Shown in pieces: positions 19,286-27,656 of a stretch of DNA of 64,000 bases; within the stretch, counting starts at the first letter, position 1, and each line of letters opens with the position of its first letter. Origin of the DNA: Opitutia bacterium ISCC 52 (GTDB lineage: Bacteria; Verrucomicrobiota; Verrucomicrobiia; Opitutales; UBA2995). The stretch is from positions 682,001-746,000 of the forward strand of contig CP076040.1 in NCBI GenBank assembly GCA_014529675.2. The letters run 5' to 3'. Under the pieces are notes generated by a model. It was not told the origin of the DNA. It saw nothing but the letters and a program-made list of their open reading frames with translations, and ran no database searches. Position numbers and translations under genes: made by a program.

Positions 19286-20779
19286 CTAGCCGGCGAGTAA
19301 GGTGCTGAGGGTTTCAATAAAACGGTTACTCAAGTTGAGCCAGGTCGTTGGGTAAACTCCGATACACACTGTCAATACGAGCAGTGGAGAAATGACCATG
19401 ACTTCCTTGATGGAGATGTCTTTCAACTCTCCATGGGTATCGTGAGCCTGACCGGTGAAGATCCTTTGAATGATCGTCAGAAGGAAAATTGCGGTGGCTA
19501 ACAAAGCGAGCAGAGCGATCGCAGTATGGATCGGTGCGAGTGCGAAGGCACCGGAGAAGATAAGAATCTCCGCGGCGAACCCTGCGAGGAATGGAAGTCC
19601 CAATGAGGAGAACACCAGGAAGCCGAATACAAATGCATACCTTGGCATGATGGCGCCGAGTCCGCCAAAACCGTGAATGTCTCGTGAGCCGCCCACGTCT
19701 TCAAGTTTACCAGCTATATAGAATAAGCCTGCTGCTCCGACACCATGGGCAAACATCTGGAGCATAGCTCCTTGCATGGCAATGGCTGGAGCATTGATCT
19801 TGTCGATCTCGCTTGCCGCTCCTGCTGCGAAGATAGCAAACATGCAGTAGGCCACGTGGTTGAGCGATGAGTAGGCCAACACCTTTTTGATGTCGCTTTG
19901 TCTCAAAGCCAGGAAAGCACCCCAGATAATTGTGATGAGCGCCACATTCAGTAAGGTGTCGGAGTGCTCCTGAATGCCTTCCGGGAAGATAGGGACTACC
20001 AGTCTCAGGAAACCATAGACGCCCATCTTTGACATGACGCCGGTCAGCACCATGCTGACCGGAACGGGGGCTTCCGCATAGGCGGGTGCCTGCCATGAGT
20101 GAAGTGGGAAGAGTGGAACTTTTACCCAGAGTCCGAGCATGACGGCCAGGAAGATCCAGCCATACCAGTCGCCCAATTTGCTGCTTACCACTCCATCCGC
20201 GGCAAGTTGACTTAGCTGGAGGAAGTCAAAACTTCCTGTTTTCAGGTAGAGGAAGAGCATGCCTAGGAGCATGGCGACTGAACCGAGCACGGTGAAAATG
20301 AAGAAACTAATCGCTGCTTTGTGACGTCCATTTCCTCCGTAAAGTTTGATGAGGAAAAAGGCAGGGACCAGAGCGGCTTCCCAGAAAATAAACCAATGGA
20401 AAAAGTTCAGTGCTGTGAATGCTCCGTAGAGTGCGGTGAACTGAATGAGGAGCAGGCTGAAGTAGGTGTTTGTCTTTTCTTCGATCTTCCAGGATGCCAA
20501 CACGATGATGGGCGACAAAATGGCGACGAGTAGAATCAGCAATGCATTCAGCCCATCGATACCCACATAGTAATCTACACCAATGGAGGGAATCCACGCA
20601 TACTTCTCAACGAATTGCAGACCTTCCTCTAGATTGAAACCGATGACTACGTAGATCGCCAGGAGACTGGAAATCAGACTACCAACCAAAGCGATGGGCT
20701 TACTCGCGCGGCCAGCGCCTGGCAGAAGCAATATCGCCAGGGCTGCAAGAACCGGTATGAATGTAATCGCGGTAATCAT
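19286..20779 (-). CDS. nuoM: NADH-quinone oxidoreductase subunit M, first copy (operon 1)
   Basis: 497 residues with about 14 helices. The TM5 Glu is visible in FWEAALVPAFFLIKLYG and the TM7 lysine is retained in GLWVKVPLFPLHSW, followed by APVPVSMVLTGVMSKMGVYGF. It therefore looks like a fully competent pump subunit. It overlaps nuoL by 4 bp (ATGA) and abuts the second nuoM without a gap. Compared with the neighbouring NuoM, this copy keeps the classical charged residues, so the two probably occupy different positions in the membrane arm. Confidence 0.95.
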   Translation of the reverse strand: MITAITFIPVLAALAILLLPGAGRASKPIALVGSLISSLLAIYVVIGFNLEEGLQFVEKYAWIPSIGVDYYVGIDGLNALLILLVAILSPIIVLASWKIEEKTNTYFSLLLIQFTALYGAFTALNFFHWFIFWEAALVPAFFLIKLYGGNGRHKAAISFFIFTVLGSVAMLLGMLFLYLKTGSFDFLQLSQLAADGVVSSKLGDWYGWIFLAVMLGLWVKVPLFPLHSWQAPAYAEAPVPVSMVLTGVMSKMGVYGFLRLVVPIFPEGIQEHSDTLLNVALITIIWGAFLALRQSDIKKVLAYSSLNHVAYCMFAIFAAGAASEIDKINAPAIAMQGAMLQMFAHGVGAAGLFYIAGKLEDVGGSRDIHGFGGLGAIMPRYAFVFGFLVFSSLGLPFLAGFAAEILIFSGAFALAPIHTAIALLALLATAIFLLTIIQRIFTGQAHDTHGELKDISIKEVMVISPLLVLTVCIGVYPTTWLNLSNRFIETLSTLLAG

Positions 20780-22782
20780 CGGGCAAGTAGTAGGAAGAGA
20801 ATTCCAATCACCACGGCGCCGGCGGTGGCAATTCGTAGGTAACCTTGAAGAAAACCATTCTGTATAAAGGCGTTAATCTGGCTGCTTTCGTAAATGCGTT
20901 TGCAGGTGCCATCGAACGAGACCTGATCAATGAGTTTCTTATCGATCGTACCAGAAAATAACTGCCCGATCATCGAAACGATCGTGGTTGCGGCGACCAC
21001 TATGATGTAAATCAATCCTTCGATCGCTGAAATTGCTTTGGCTAATGCGCCCCACAATTTGAAAGCGGTGAGTTGGTAAAGCTCATCCGCATAAAGTCGA
21101 TTCTCCAACCAACCGTAGGGTGTGGCCATGATTCGCTTTACCGGATCCACATCGTCGATACCCATTTTCGCGCGAGTGTAGACCAGCAGGCCGAGGCCGA
21201 TGCCACCGAGTGCGATGATCCAGCTGATGATGACAACGGTGGAGTTGTGCTGATGCACATGCACGCCGGACAGGTAATCCAGAACATGGTAGAAATGTTC
21301 GCTCACGTAACCCAGTAGCAATGCAAACACCGCCAGGATGACGAGTGGCACCGTCATTAAAGGAGGACTCTCGTGCACATGTCCTTCACCTCGGTATTTC
21401 CCCAGGAAAACATAACAGCACTGACGTGTCATATAAAAGGCAGTGAGCAGGGATGCAAACGCGCTGATCCAGAAAACAGTTTTATTGGCTGTCCAGGCAC
21501 TGAGTAAAATTTGGTCCTTACTGAAGTAACCGCTGGTGAATGGAAATGCACACAGGGCGATCGTTCCGGCTAGGTATGCTAGGCTGGAAATCTTCATTTT
21601 GCTGAACACGCCCCCCATGAGGCGGATGTCCTGTTCGTCACCACAGCCGTGGATGATTGAACCCGCGCCCAGGAAGAGGAGCGCTTTAAAAAATGCATGA
21701 GTCAACAAGTGGAACATACCGATGGATACGCCACCTTCTTGAATGGCAAGTCCCCCAGCTCCCAGACCAACCATCATCAAACCCAGCTGACTCACGGTGG
21801 AGTAGGCGAGGATACGTTTGATATCGTATTGAGCGATGGCAATGAGGGCCGCAAACAGGGCCGTAAGTGCGCCGATCCAGATTACGATTTCAAGTGCCGC
21901 TGTATCGGCCAGGAAAAGTGGAAAAGCCCGAGCCACCAAAAATACACCAGCCGCAACCATGGTGGCAGCATGGATGAGTGCAGAGACGGGAGTGGGACCT
22001 TCCATTGCATCGGGCAACCATACATGCAGTGGAAGCTGACCGGATTTGCCAACCGCTCCGATAAATAGAAAGACCGCGATGACTCCGGCGCCATTGAGGC
22101 CCCAAAGCACGTTGGCGTTACTGGCAAGTGCTGCAATCGTGCCGCTTTCCAAAATGCCGGCACCCCCATCAAAAAAGAGAAAGGTACCTGTCGCTTTAAA
22201 GGCCCAAAGCAGGCCAATGAGAAAACCTAGGTCGCCGATCCTGGTAGTAATAAAAGCCTTTTTGGCTGCGGCTGCAGCGGACGGTTTATGGAACCAGAAT
22301 CCGATGAGCAGGTAGGAGGCGAGTCCTACTATCTCCCAGAACATAAAGAGCATCAGCACACTATTGGCCACTACCAGGCCAAGCATACCCACCATGAATA
22401 TCGACAGGTAGCAGAAGAAGCGACCCATGCGCTCGTCATGGCTCATGTAGCTGGCCGAATAGATAAATATCAGGAGGCCAATGAAGCTCACCATGGCCAG
22501 CATCGAACCGGTCAGAGAGTTGAGAACGACGCCGAACTCTAAGTCGACGCCTGCAATTTGCATCCAGGTGAAATTGTGTGTGAGGGTGTGAGCCTCATGA
22601 CCCCAGGTGCCGGCGAACGCTTTCAAGGAGAACCCTAAGGAAACGGTAAGAGCGGCGATTGCCACCAAGGCCGACACCTTGCCCGACGGTTTGAGTAGAG
22701 CCAGTACGACCCCAGCGATCAGTGGACAAATCGGTATCCACATCAGCCAGCCTACAGAATCTGAGAAGTCGAACAGGTTCAT
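20776..22782 (-). CDS. nuoL: NADH-quinone oxidoreductase subunit L, long lateral helix (operon 1)
   Basis: 668 residues. Standard NuoL motifs are present: FWEIVGLASYLLIGFW, GAVGKSGQLPLHVWLPDAM and GPTPVSALIHAATMVAAG. From the RLY motif near the C terminus (ENRLYADELY) to the end there are 107 residues, against 80 in the NuoL of operon 2, so the region carrying the lateral helix HL is 27 residues longer. An insertion of about this size is known in '2M' complex I, where HL must reach past an extra NuoM. It overlaps nuoK and nuoM by 4 bp each. Confidence 0.95.
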   Translation of the reverse strand: MNLFDFSDSVGWLMWIPICPLIAGVVLALLKPSGKVSALVAIAALTVSLGFSLKAFAGTWGHEAHTLTHNFTWMQIAGVDLEFGVVLNSLTGSMLAMVSFIGLLIFIYSASYMSHDERMGRFFCYLSIFMVGMLGLVVANSVLMLFMFWEIVGLASYLLIGFWFHKPSAAAAAKKAFITTRIGDLGFLIGLLWAFKATGTFLFFDGGAGILESGTIAALASNANVLWGLNGAGVIAVFLFIGAVGKSGQLPLHVWLPDAMEGPTPVSALIHAATMVAAGVFLVARAFPLFLADTAALEIVIWIGALTALFAALIAIAQYDIKRILAYSTVSQLGLMMVGLGAGGLAIQEGGVSIGMFHLLTHAFFKALLFLGAGSIIHGCGDEQDIRLMGGVFSKMKISSLAYLAGTIALCAFPFTSGYFSKDQILLSAWTANKTVFWISAFASLLTAFYMTRQCCYVFLGKYRGEGHVHESPPLMTVPLVILAVFALLLGYVSEHFYHVLDYLSGVHVHQHNSTVVIISWIIALGGIGLGLLVYTRAKMGIDDVDPVKRIMATPYGWLENRLYADELYQLTAFKLWGALAKAISAIEGLIYIIVVAATTIVSMIGQLFSGTIDKKLIDQVSFDGTCKRIYESSQINAFIQNGFLQGYLRIATAGAVVIGILFLLLAR

Positions 22783-23093
22783 TCTTTGAGGCCCTGAATT
22801 TGCTCCAGGTCGATGGTTTGATAGTGACGGAAAATGGCGAGAACCAGTGCAAGCCCGAGCGCGGCTTCAGTCGCTGCGATTGCAATGGTAAATAAGGTAA
22901 ACAGCGGTCCGTGCATCAGCTCCGGATTCGGACTGAAGTGCCAGAACGCAATCAGATTCAAGTTGGCCGCGTTCAGCATAATTTCCAGGCAGATCAACAT
23001 GATGATGATATGCCGGCGCGTAAGCGCACCCACCAAGCCAATCGAAAAGAGAATGGCTGAGAGGATCAGGAAATGATTAAGCGTGAGTTCCAA
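22779..23093 (-). CDS. nuoK: NADH-quinone oxidoreductase subunit K (operon 1)
   Basis: 104 residues, three membrane helices, usual length for NuoK. The conserved Glu residues of the second and third helices are visible (IIIMLICLEIMLNAANLNLIAF and IAIAATEAALGLALVLAI, each containing one Glu). It forms part of the E-channel in the complex I membrane arm. It lies 23 bp after nuoJ and overlaps nuoL by 4 bp. Confidence 0.96.
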   Translation of the reverse strand: MELTLNHFLILSAILFSIGLVGALTRRHIIIMLICLEIMLNAANLNLIAFWHFSPNPELMHGPLFTLFTIAIAATEAALGLALVLAIFRHYQTIDLEQIQGLKE

Positions 23094-23116
23094 GTGAGTT
23101 TATTAAAATAGTAGGT

Positions 23117-23626
23117 TTAACTGTCCGTTCTTTCGCTTGCACTACTGGCTGCGACCACGGCACCCACAAGACCTGCGGTAAGCAGGAGTGCGATGACGCC
23201 GACGGAGGCAAAGTAAGGATCCATCATGACGAGTCCGAGTTCTTTAACGGAGGGATTGAAATTTGAGAGTGTTGATTGGGTCGTGTTTCCGGCGCGTGTG
23301 ATCAGAGGAATAAGCACGCCAAATAATAGGGCTGCTACAGCGACTCCGCCCCAAACCCAACCTCGTGAGCGGACCGTGCGGGTCGGATCGCCCATGACCT
23401 TGGTCGTGAGCATGATGGCGAAAAGCATCAGAATACCCACCGAGCCGATATAGACCAGAATCTGAACGGCTGCGATAAACTCAGCCACTAATAGTAAAAA
23501 GAGTCCCGCGATGGCAGAGAAAAAGAGCAATACCGAGAAGACCGCATGAATCACATTGCGCAGAGTAATCGCCAGAACTCCTCCGAGAACGGCCACAGCA
23601 GCTAATATGAAAAATGCAATGCTCAT
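23117..23626 (-). CDS. nuoJ: NADH-quinone oxidoreductase subunit J (operon 1)
   Basis: 169 residues, five predicted helices. The conserved third-helix region reads AEFIAAVQILVYIGSVGILMLFAIMLT, typical of NuoJ. It carries an extended periplasmic loop between the last two helices and a Ser/Ala-rich C terminus. The start overlaps the stop of nuoH by 4 bp, which fixes the ATG choice. Confidence 0.95.
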   Translation of the reverse strand: MSIAFFILAAVAVLGGVLAITLRNVIHAVFSVLLFFSAIAGLFLLLVAEFIAAVQILVYIGSVGILMLFAIMLTTKVMGDPTRTVRSRGWVWGGVAVAALLFGVLIPLITRAGNTTQSTLSNFNPSVKELGLVMMDPYFASVGVIALLLTAGLVGAVVAASSASERTDS

Positions 23627-24846
23627 TCGGCGTACTGGTAGACCCGCTTCCCTTTGAGCAGAGGTGATTTGTTAAGACGGCTTAGTCCTTTGGCTGCCAG
23701 TTGCAATGCTCCAAAACCAAATATCCATCCACCAATGAGCGCAACCCAAGTGCCCCATTGTTGTTCGGCGAAATAATAAAAACCTGCCACGAAAATATTG
23801 AGAATCGCTAGTGGCATGAGAAACTTCCAGGCGTATGCCATCAATTGATCCACACGAAGCCTTGGTAGCGTTCCACGAATCCAGATCATCACGGCAAACA
23901 AGCTGAAGAGTTTGATGACAAACCAGGGGAGGCCTGACAGAATAGGGCCACTCCATCCACCGAGGAAAAGCGTAACCGCGATGCCCGCGATAGCGAAGGC
24001 GCTGATATACTCAGCGATAAAGAAAATGGCGTATTTGAATCCTGAATACTCGGTTAGGTGACCGGCAATGATTTCGGAGTCAGCTTCAGGTAAGTCGAAG
24101 GGTGAGCGATTGGCTTCGGCGAGTGCGGCTACGAAAAAGAAGATGAAGCCTGCGAATCCCCAGGGCTTAAAGATGTGCCAGCCAAGGATCTGTCCGAAAA
24201 ATTCTTTAACCACGTCGCCACTGCCGACCCAACCAGATATTTGTTGGGAGGCGACAATGACCTGCCCGTTCAAAGAACCAGCAATCATAATCACCGTTAC
24301 GGCTGATAAGACCAACGGGATTTCATAGCTGATCATTTGGGCAACGGCCCGCATGCCTCCAAGCAGAGAATACTTATTGCGCGATGACCAACCCGCCATG
24401 AAGACGGCAATGGTATTCATCGATCCTATGGCAAAGAAAAAGAGAATCGCGGAATCCAATGGCAGAGCATTTAGGCCGTCTCCAACAGGAAGGAAACCAA
24501 TCGCGATCATGGCAGGGACCATCAACATGACTGGGGCCAGGAGATGAAATAATTTATCCGACTCTTCTGGGACGATGTCCTCTTTCAGAAGCATCTTTAT
24601 CCCATCCGCCATGGGTTGCAGTAATCCAAAGATACCGACGCGATTGGGACCAGGTCGGTTTTGAATTCGCGCAAGCCCTTTACGTTCCAACCAAGTGGAG
24701 AAGGCGAAGGCCCCCATGAAGGACAGCATGAGTGGCAACGTGTACAACAGTATCTGGACCACGAGCTTCAGGCCCGGATATTCCTCAAAGAAGCCGATCA
24801 CCCAATGGCCGAGTTCAATGATTTTGTGGTCGATAAAGTTGTTCAT
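23623..24846 (-). CDS. nuoH: NADH-quinone oxidoreductase subunit H (operon 1)
   Basis: 407 residues, about eight helices, forming the quinone-binding cavity with NuoB and NuoD. Conserved motifs include ERKGLARIQNRPGPNRVGIFG and LAEANRSPFDLPEADSEIIAG followed by TEYSGFKYAIFF. It is somewhat longer than operon 2's NuoH (361) because of N- and C-terminal extensions. The gap to nuoI (24847-24962) is occupied by a palindromic repeat. Gene order here is I-H rather than the common H-I. Confidence 0.96.
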   Translation of the reverse strand: MNNFIDHKIIELGHWVIGFFEEYPGLKLVVQILLYTLPLMLSFMGAFAFSTWLERKGLARIQNRPGPNRVGIFGLLQPMADGIKMLLKEDIVPEESDKLFHLLAPVMLMVPAMIAIGFLPVGDGLNALPLDSAILFFFAIGSMNTIAVFMAGWSSRNKYSLLGGMRAVAQMISYEIPLVLSAVTVIMIAGSLNGQVIVASQQISGWVGSGDVVKEFFGQILGWHIFKPWGFAGFIFFFVAALAEANRSPFDLPEADSEIIAGHLTEYSGFKYAIFFIAEYISAFAIAGIAVTLFLGGWSGPILSGLPWFVIKLFSLFAVMIWIRGTLPRLRVDQLMAYAWKFLMPLAILNIFVAGFYYFAEQQWGTWVALIGGWIFGFGALQLAAKGLSRLNKSPLLKGKRVYQYAE

Positions 24847-24871
24847 GCTAAATTCTTAGAAAGCACAAAGA

Positions 24872-24940
24872 GGTAGGGCGCGATCGCCGAGCGGTCCGCT
24901 CAGAGACGTACAACGGACCGCTCGGCGATTGGTCCCTACC
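24872..24940. repeat. Palindromic intergenic repeat, copy A (nuoI/nuoH junction)
   Basis: A 69-bp imperfect palindrome beginning GGTAGGGCGC and ending TTGGTCCCTACC. The stem is built from ATCGCCGAGCGGTCCG on one side and its complement CGGACCGCTCGGCGAT on the other, with a central loop around AGAGACGTACA. It is highly similar, in reverse orientation, to the sequence at 27551-27619. It is probably a REP/REPIN-type or MITE-like element. In RNA it would form a strong hairpin between nuoI and nuoH and could modulate stability of the flanking transcript parts. Confidence 0.88.
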
Positions 24941-24962
24941 TTGTCGATGTGAAGTTTGAAAA

Positions 24963-25751
24963 TCATTCTTTTTTCTCGGAGTTGTCTTCAGCTGGCTTTT
25001 CTGGAGCTGCCTCTGCTTGCTTCGCTTCTGGTTCCTCTGGGCTCTCAGCTGCGGGTGCGGTTCCGGTTGGAGTGGCTTCCGCTTTGGGTGCCTGTGACTC
25101 CTCTGCTTTGTTTTCAGTTGCTGGTGCAGCCTCCTCGGCCGCTGCTTCTTCAGCCGCTTTCTTGGCAGCAGCTGCCTTCTTTGCTTCGGCTGCAGCGCGG
25201 GCTTTTTCTTCGCGTGCCTTTTTCTTGGCCGCGGCTTCGGCTTCCTTGGCTACGATCCGGTCGTCGGTTTCCTGGGCTTCCAGTGGATGAATGTCGTGGT
25301 AGTACTCGTTGGACCGGAGCAAATCGTCACGATTCAGGAGCAGTCCTTCAAACCGGTTCTCGTTAGATAGCTCGAACTCGCTGTCCATCCGTATGGATTC
25401 AAATGGGCAAACTTCCACACACAGCTGACAACTCATGCATACCGATGAATCGATATCAAAGACGGCAGGTCGCTTGATTGGTTTACCATTTTCGTCCTTA
25501 TCTTTTATTATATAGATACACTGCGGTGGACAGGCCTTCTCGCAAAGCGTGCAGGCTGTGCAGCGCATGCCGTCAATCGGATCATCACCGTCGAAAACCA
25601 GGAATGGGATGTTGCGAGTAAATTGATTTACTGTGGATTTCTCCTCAGGGTATTCGACGGTAGGTATGCGATCTTTCTTATAGTAGCTTTGAAAGAAATT
25701 TTTGGCGGTTACGGCCATTCCCTTAAGTATGCCTTTTGCTAGTAAACTCAT
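24963..25751 (-). CDS. nuoI: NADH-quinone oxidoreductase subunit I with Ala/Glu-rich tail (operon 1)
   Basis: 262 residues, longer than the usual 160-180. The core carries two 4Fe-4S motifs: CTACTLCEKACP near residue 61 and CMSCQLCVEVCP near residue 103, the N6a/N6b clusters that relay electrons toward NuoB. After about residue 155 comes a ~105-residue tail made almost only of Ala, Lys, Glu and Pro, predicted helical/disordered, absent from the NuoI of operon 2. The tail is encoded by repetitive GC-rich codons. The gene sits between nuoD and nuoH in an unusual order. Confidence 0.95.
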   Translation of the reverse strand: MSLLAKGILKGMAVTAKNFFQSYYKKDRIPTVEYPEEKSTVNQFTRNIPFLVFDGDDPIDGMRCTACTLCEKACPPQCIYIIKDKDENGKPIKRPAVFDIDSSVCMSCQLCVEVCPFESIRMDSEFELSNENRFEGLLLNRDDLLRSNEYYHDIHPLEAQETDDRIVAKEAEAAAKKKAREEKARAAAEAKKAAAAKKAAEEAAAEEAAPATENKAEESQAPKAEATPTGTAPAAESPEEPEAKQAEAAPEKPAEDNSEKKE

Positions 25752-25775
25752 GATCGAATTACGGTTTAGCGGGTA

Positions 25776-26927
25776 CTAACGGTCGACCTCTCCCAGGACG
25801 ATGTCGATGCTACCGAGGATGATCACGGCATCAGCGACTTTGTGACCGATGCACATGTGGCGCAAGGCGGTCAGGTTTATGAAAGAAGGTGGGCGAACTT
25901 TAAAGCGGTAGGGATTGGTGCTGCCATCGGCGACCAGGTAAAAGCCAAGCTCACCTTTGGGGGATTCGATGCGACCATAGACCTCAGTTCCTGCAGCGGG
26001 TTTGAAAACCCGGGGCACTGTCCCAATGATGTCTCCGTCTGGAAGATCTTTCATGGCCTGATTGAGGATCTTGATGCTCTCACGCATTTCGAGCATGCGG
26101 ATCATGAAACGATCGTAGCAGTCGCCATGCGCTCCAATAGGAACTTTGAAGTTGAAGCGGTCATAGATGCCGTATTTATCTACCTTGCGGAGGTCATAAT
26201 TGACTCCGCTGGCCCGTAACATCGGACCGGTGATACTGAAATTGGTAGCTTCCTCTGCCGTGAGCACACCGACGTTTTGTGAACGAGTGATGACGATCTC
26301 GTTTTCGTTGAGCAGTGTTTCATACTCGTCGAGGAAGGCTGGAAATTTATCGACGATGCGTTTGCATTCCTGGAGCCAGCCGTCAGGCAGATCGCAGCGA
26401 ACGCCGCCAAAACGCATGTAATTTACCATCATGCGTGCACCACTGAGCGTTTCAAAGAGGTCGAGTATTTTTTCTCTCTCTCGCAATGCGTAAAGGAGTG
26501 GGGTACCAAGAGCTCCCAGGTCATTGATGAAAAATCCAATGAGCAGACAGTGATTTACCAGTCGGGTCAGCTCAGCGCAAATGATACGAATGTATTCCGC
26601 TCGCTCGGGAACTTCCACTTCCATCATTTTCTCGAGGGAAAGTGCATAGGCCCAGTTGTTGGTCATGCCACAAAGGTAATCGAGACGATCGGTAAAAGGC
26701 ATGGATCCCGGGTAGGGGATATCCTCAGCGAGCTTCTCGTGGTTGCGGTGCAGATATCCAAAAATGGGTTTCAGATCGACAACGGTTTCGCCATCCAGCT
26801 TGAGGTCCATACGGAAAACCCCGTGGGTGGATGGGTGATGAGGCCCCATTGCCACTTCCAGAATATCCGCGCCGAGATCGTCTTTACTCAGATTGAACCC
26901 GCGGGCCGGCATAGTTTCGGAACTCAT
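25776..26927 (-). CDS. nuoD: NADH-quinone oxidoreductase subunit D (operon 1)
   Basis: 383 residues, the 49-kDa-type subunit that lines the quinone site. It shows VAMGPHHPSTHGVFRM, GYLHRNHEKLAE and the C-terminal SIDIVLGEVDR. It is separate from NuoC, unlike the enterobacterial fusion. The start overlaps nuoC by 4 bp. The conserved His and Tyr of the quinone-binding site appear in place (HHPSTHG; the segment around VAGIYDRF-like KYGIYDRF). Confidence 0.96.
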   Translation of the reverse strand: MSSETMPARGFNLSKDDLGADILEVAMGPHHPSTHGVFRMDLKLDGETVVDLKPIFGYLHRNHEKLAEDIPYPGSMPFTDRLDYLCGMTNNWAYALSLEKMMEVEVPERAEYIRIICAELTRLVNHCLLIGFFINDLGALGTPLLYALREREKILDLFETLSGARMMVNYMRFGGVRCDLPDGWLQECKRIVDKFPAFLDEYETLLNENEIVITRSQNVGVLTAEEATNFSITGPMLRASGVNYDLRKVDKYGIYDRFNFKVPIGAHGDCYDRFMIRMLEMRESIKILNQAMKDLPDGDIIGTVPRVFKPAAGTEVYGRIESPKGELGFYLVADGSTNPYRFKVRPPSFINLTALRHMCIGHKVADAVIILGSIDIVLGEVDR

Positions 26928-27511
26928 GCTTCCTGACCTTCCCGTTCTTTTTCCCGCTCCTGAGCACGCTCAATGACGTCATCGTGTGGGGTTGGCTCGT
27001 AATCGTAATCGTTTGGCGGCCTGTAATCCTTCCTCATCGGGTGGTGCTCAAAATTGTCCCACATGAGGATGCGTCGGAGATCCGGATGATCCGTGAAATG
27101 AATGCCGAAAAGATCAAAAATTTCCCGTTCCATGAGATCGGCCCCTCTATATATATGAGTCAAAGAAGTTACCGTTGGATTTTCTCGTGACATGATCCGT
27201 TGTTTCAGAACCAGCGGTCCGATTTTTTTCTCCATCGAATACAAATGATAAACCACCTCCATCTTTTCAGGATGTTGGGTGACGGTGATTTCCATTTTGC
27301 CTTCTTCATTGCGGGCCTTGGTCTTCACTTCCTTTGCTGGATAATCCACTCCGCTTACGCAACTGAGGAAATCGAGGCGCATCATGGGATGCTCTTTTAG
27401 CCAAGTGACAACTTCGACGGCTTTTTCAGGCGGTACGATCAGGCTTTGGGTGTCTTCCTCCCATTCCAAATCGGGAAAGTGCGTGAGTATGGCCTCGTGG
27501 TTGATCTCCAT
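26924..27511 (-). CDS. nuoC: NADH-quinone oxidoreductase subunit C (operon 1)
   Basis: 195 residues from the ATG at 27511. An upstream in-frame TTG at 27535 is less likely and would read through duplicated nuoB sequence. NuoC signatures are YRGADLMEREIFDLFGIHF and HPDLRRILMWDNFEHHPMRKDY. It is a peripheral-arm subunit next to NuoD. The 19 bp just upstream of the start duplicate the end of nuoB, the result of an insertion between the two genes. The stop overlaps nuoD by 4 bp. Confidence 0.94.
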   Translation of the reverse strand: MEINHEAILTHFPDLEWEEDTQSLIVPPEKAVEVVTWLKEHPMMRLDFLSCVSGVDYPAKEVKTKARNEEGKMEITVTQHPEKMEVVYHLYSMEKKIGPLVLKQRIMSRENPTVTSLTHIYRGADLMEREIFDLFGIHFTDHPDLRRILMWDNFEHHPMRKDYRPPNDYDYEPTPHDDVIERAQEREKEREGQEA

Positions 27512-27512
27512 T

Positions 27513-27656
27513 ATTCGCAACCGTCCTCCACACAAGAAATTTCTGAATTGGGTAGGGACCGATCGCCGAGCGGGCCGTTGTACTTTTTGGAGCGGCGCTC
27601 TCGGCGATAGCGCCCTACCTTTTTACAAGGGCGTATCATTCGCAACCGTCCTCCAC
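27513..27656. mobile_element. Insertion with 19-bp flanking direct repeats between nuoC and nuoB
   Basis: The 19-mer ATTCGCAACCGTCCTCCAC occurs at 27513-27531 and again at 27638-27656. The second copy is the 3' end of nuoB; the first lies outside any gene, directly before the nuoC ATG. The 106 bp between them contain the palindromic repeat. Removing one 19-mer plus the insert joins nuoB to nuoC with a TAATG stop/start overlap, matching the tight coupling elsewhere in the operon. This is what a target-site duplication after insertion of a small mobile element would leave. No transposase is encoded within it. Confidence 0.75.
27551..27619. repeat. Palindromic intergenic repeat, copy B
   Basis: A 69-bp imperfect palindrome beginning GGTAGGGACCGATCGCCGAG and ending with GGCGATAGCGCCCTACC. 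When copy A (24872-24940) is reverse-complemented the two align along almost their full length, including the GTTGTAC spacer, with differences mainly in the loop and one arm (GAGCGGCGCTC here). The copies lie in opposite orientation about 2.6 kb apart, bracketing nuoI, nuoD and nuoC. Confidence 0.88.

Noticed and set aside
24956-25366. Plus-strand open frames opposite the nuoI tail
   Set aside because: The GC-rich Ala/Glu codons of the tail leave opposite frames open by composition; the nuoI frame carries the iron-sulfur motifs.
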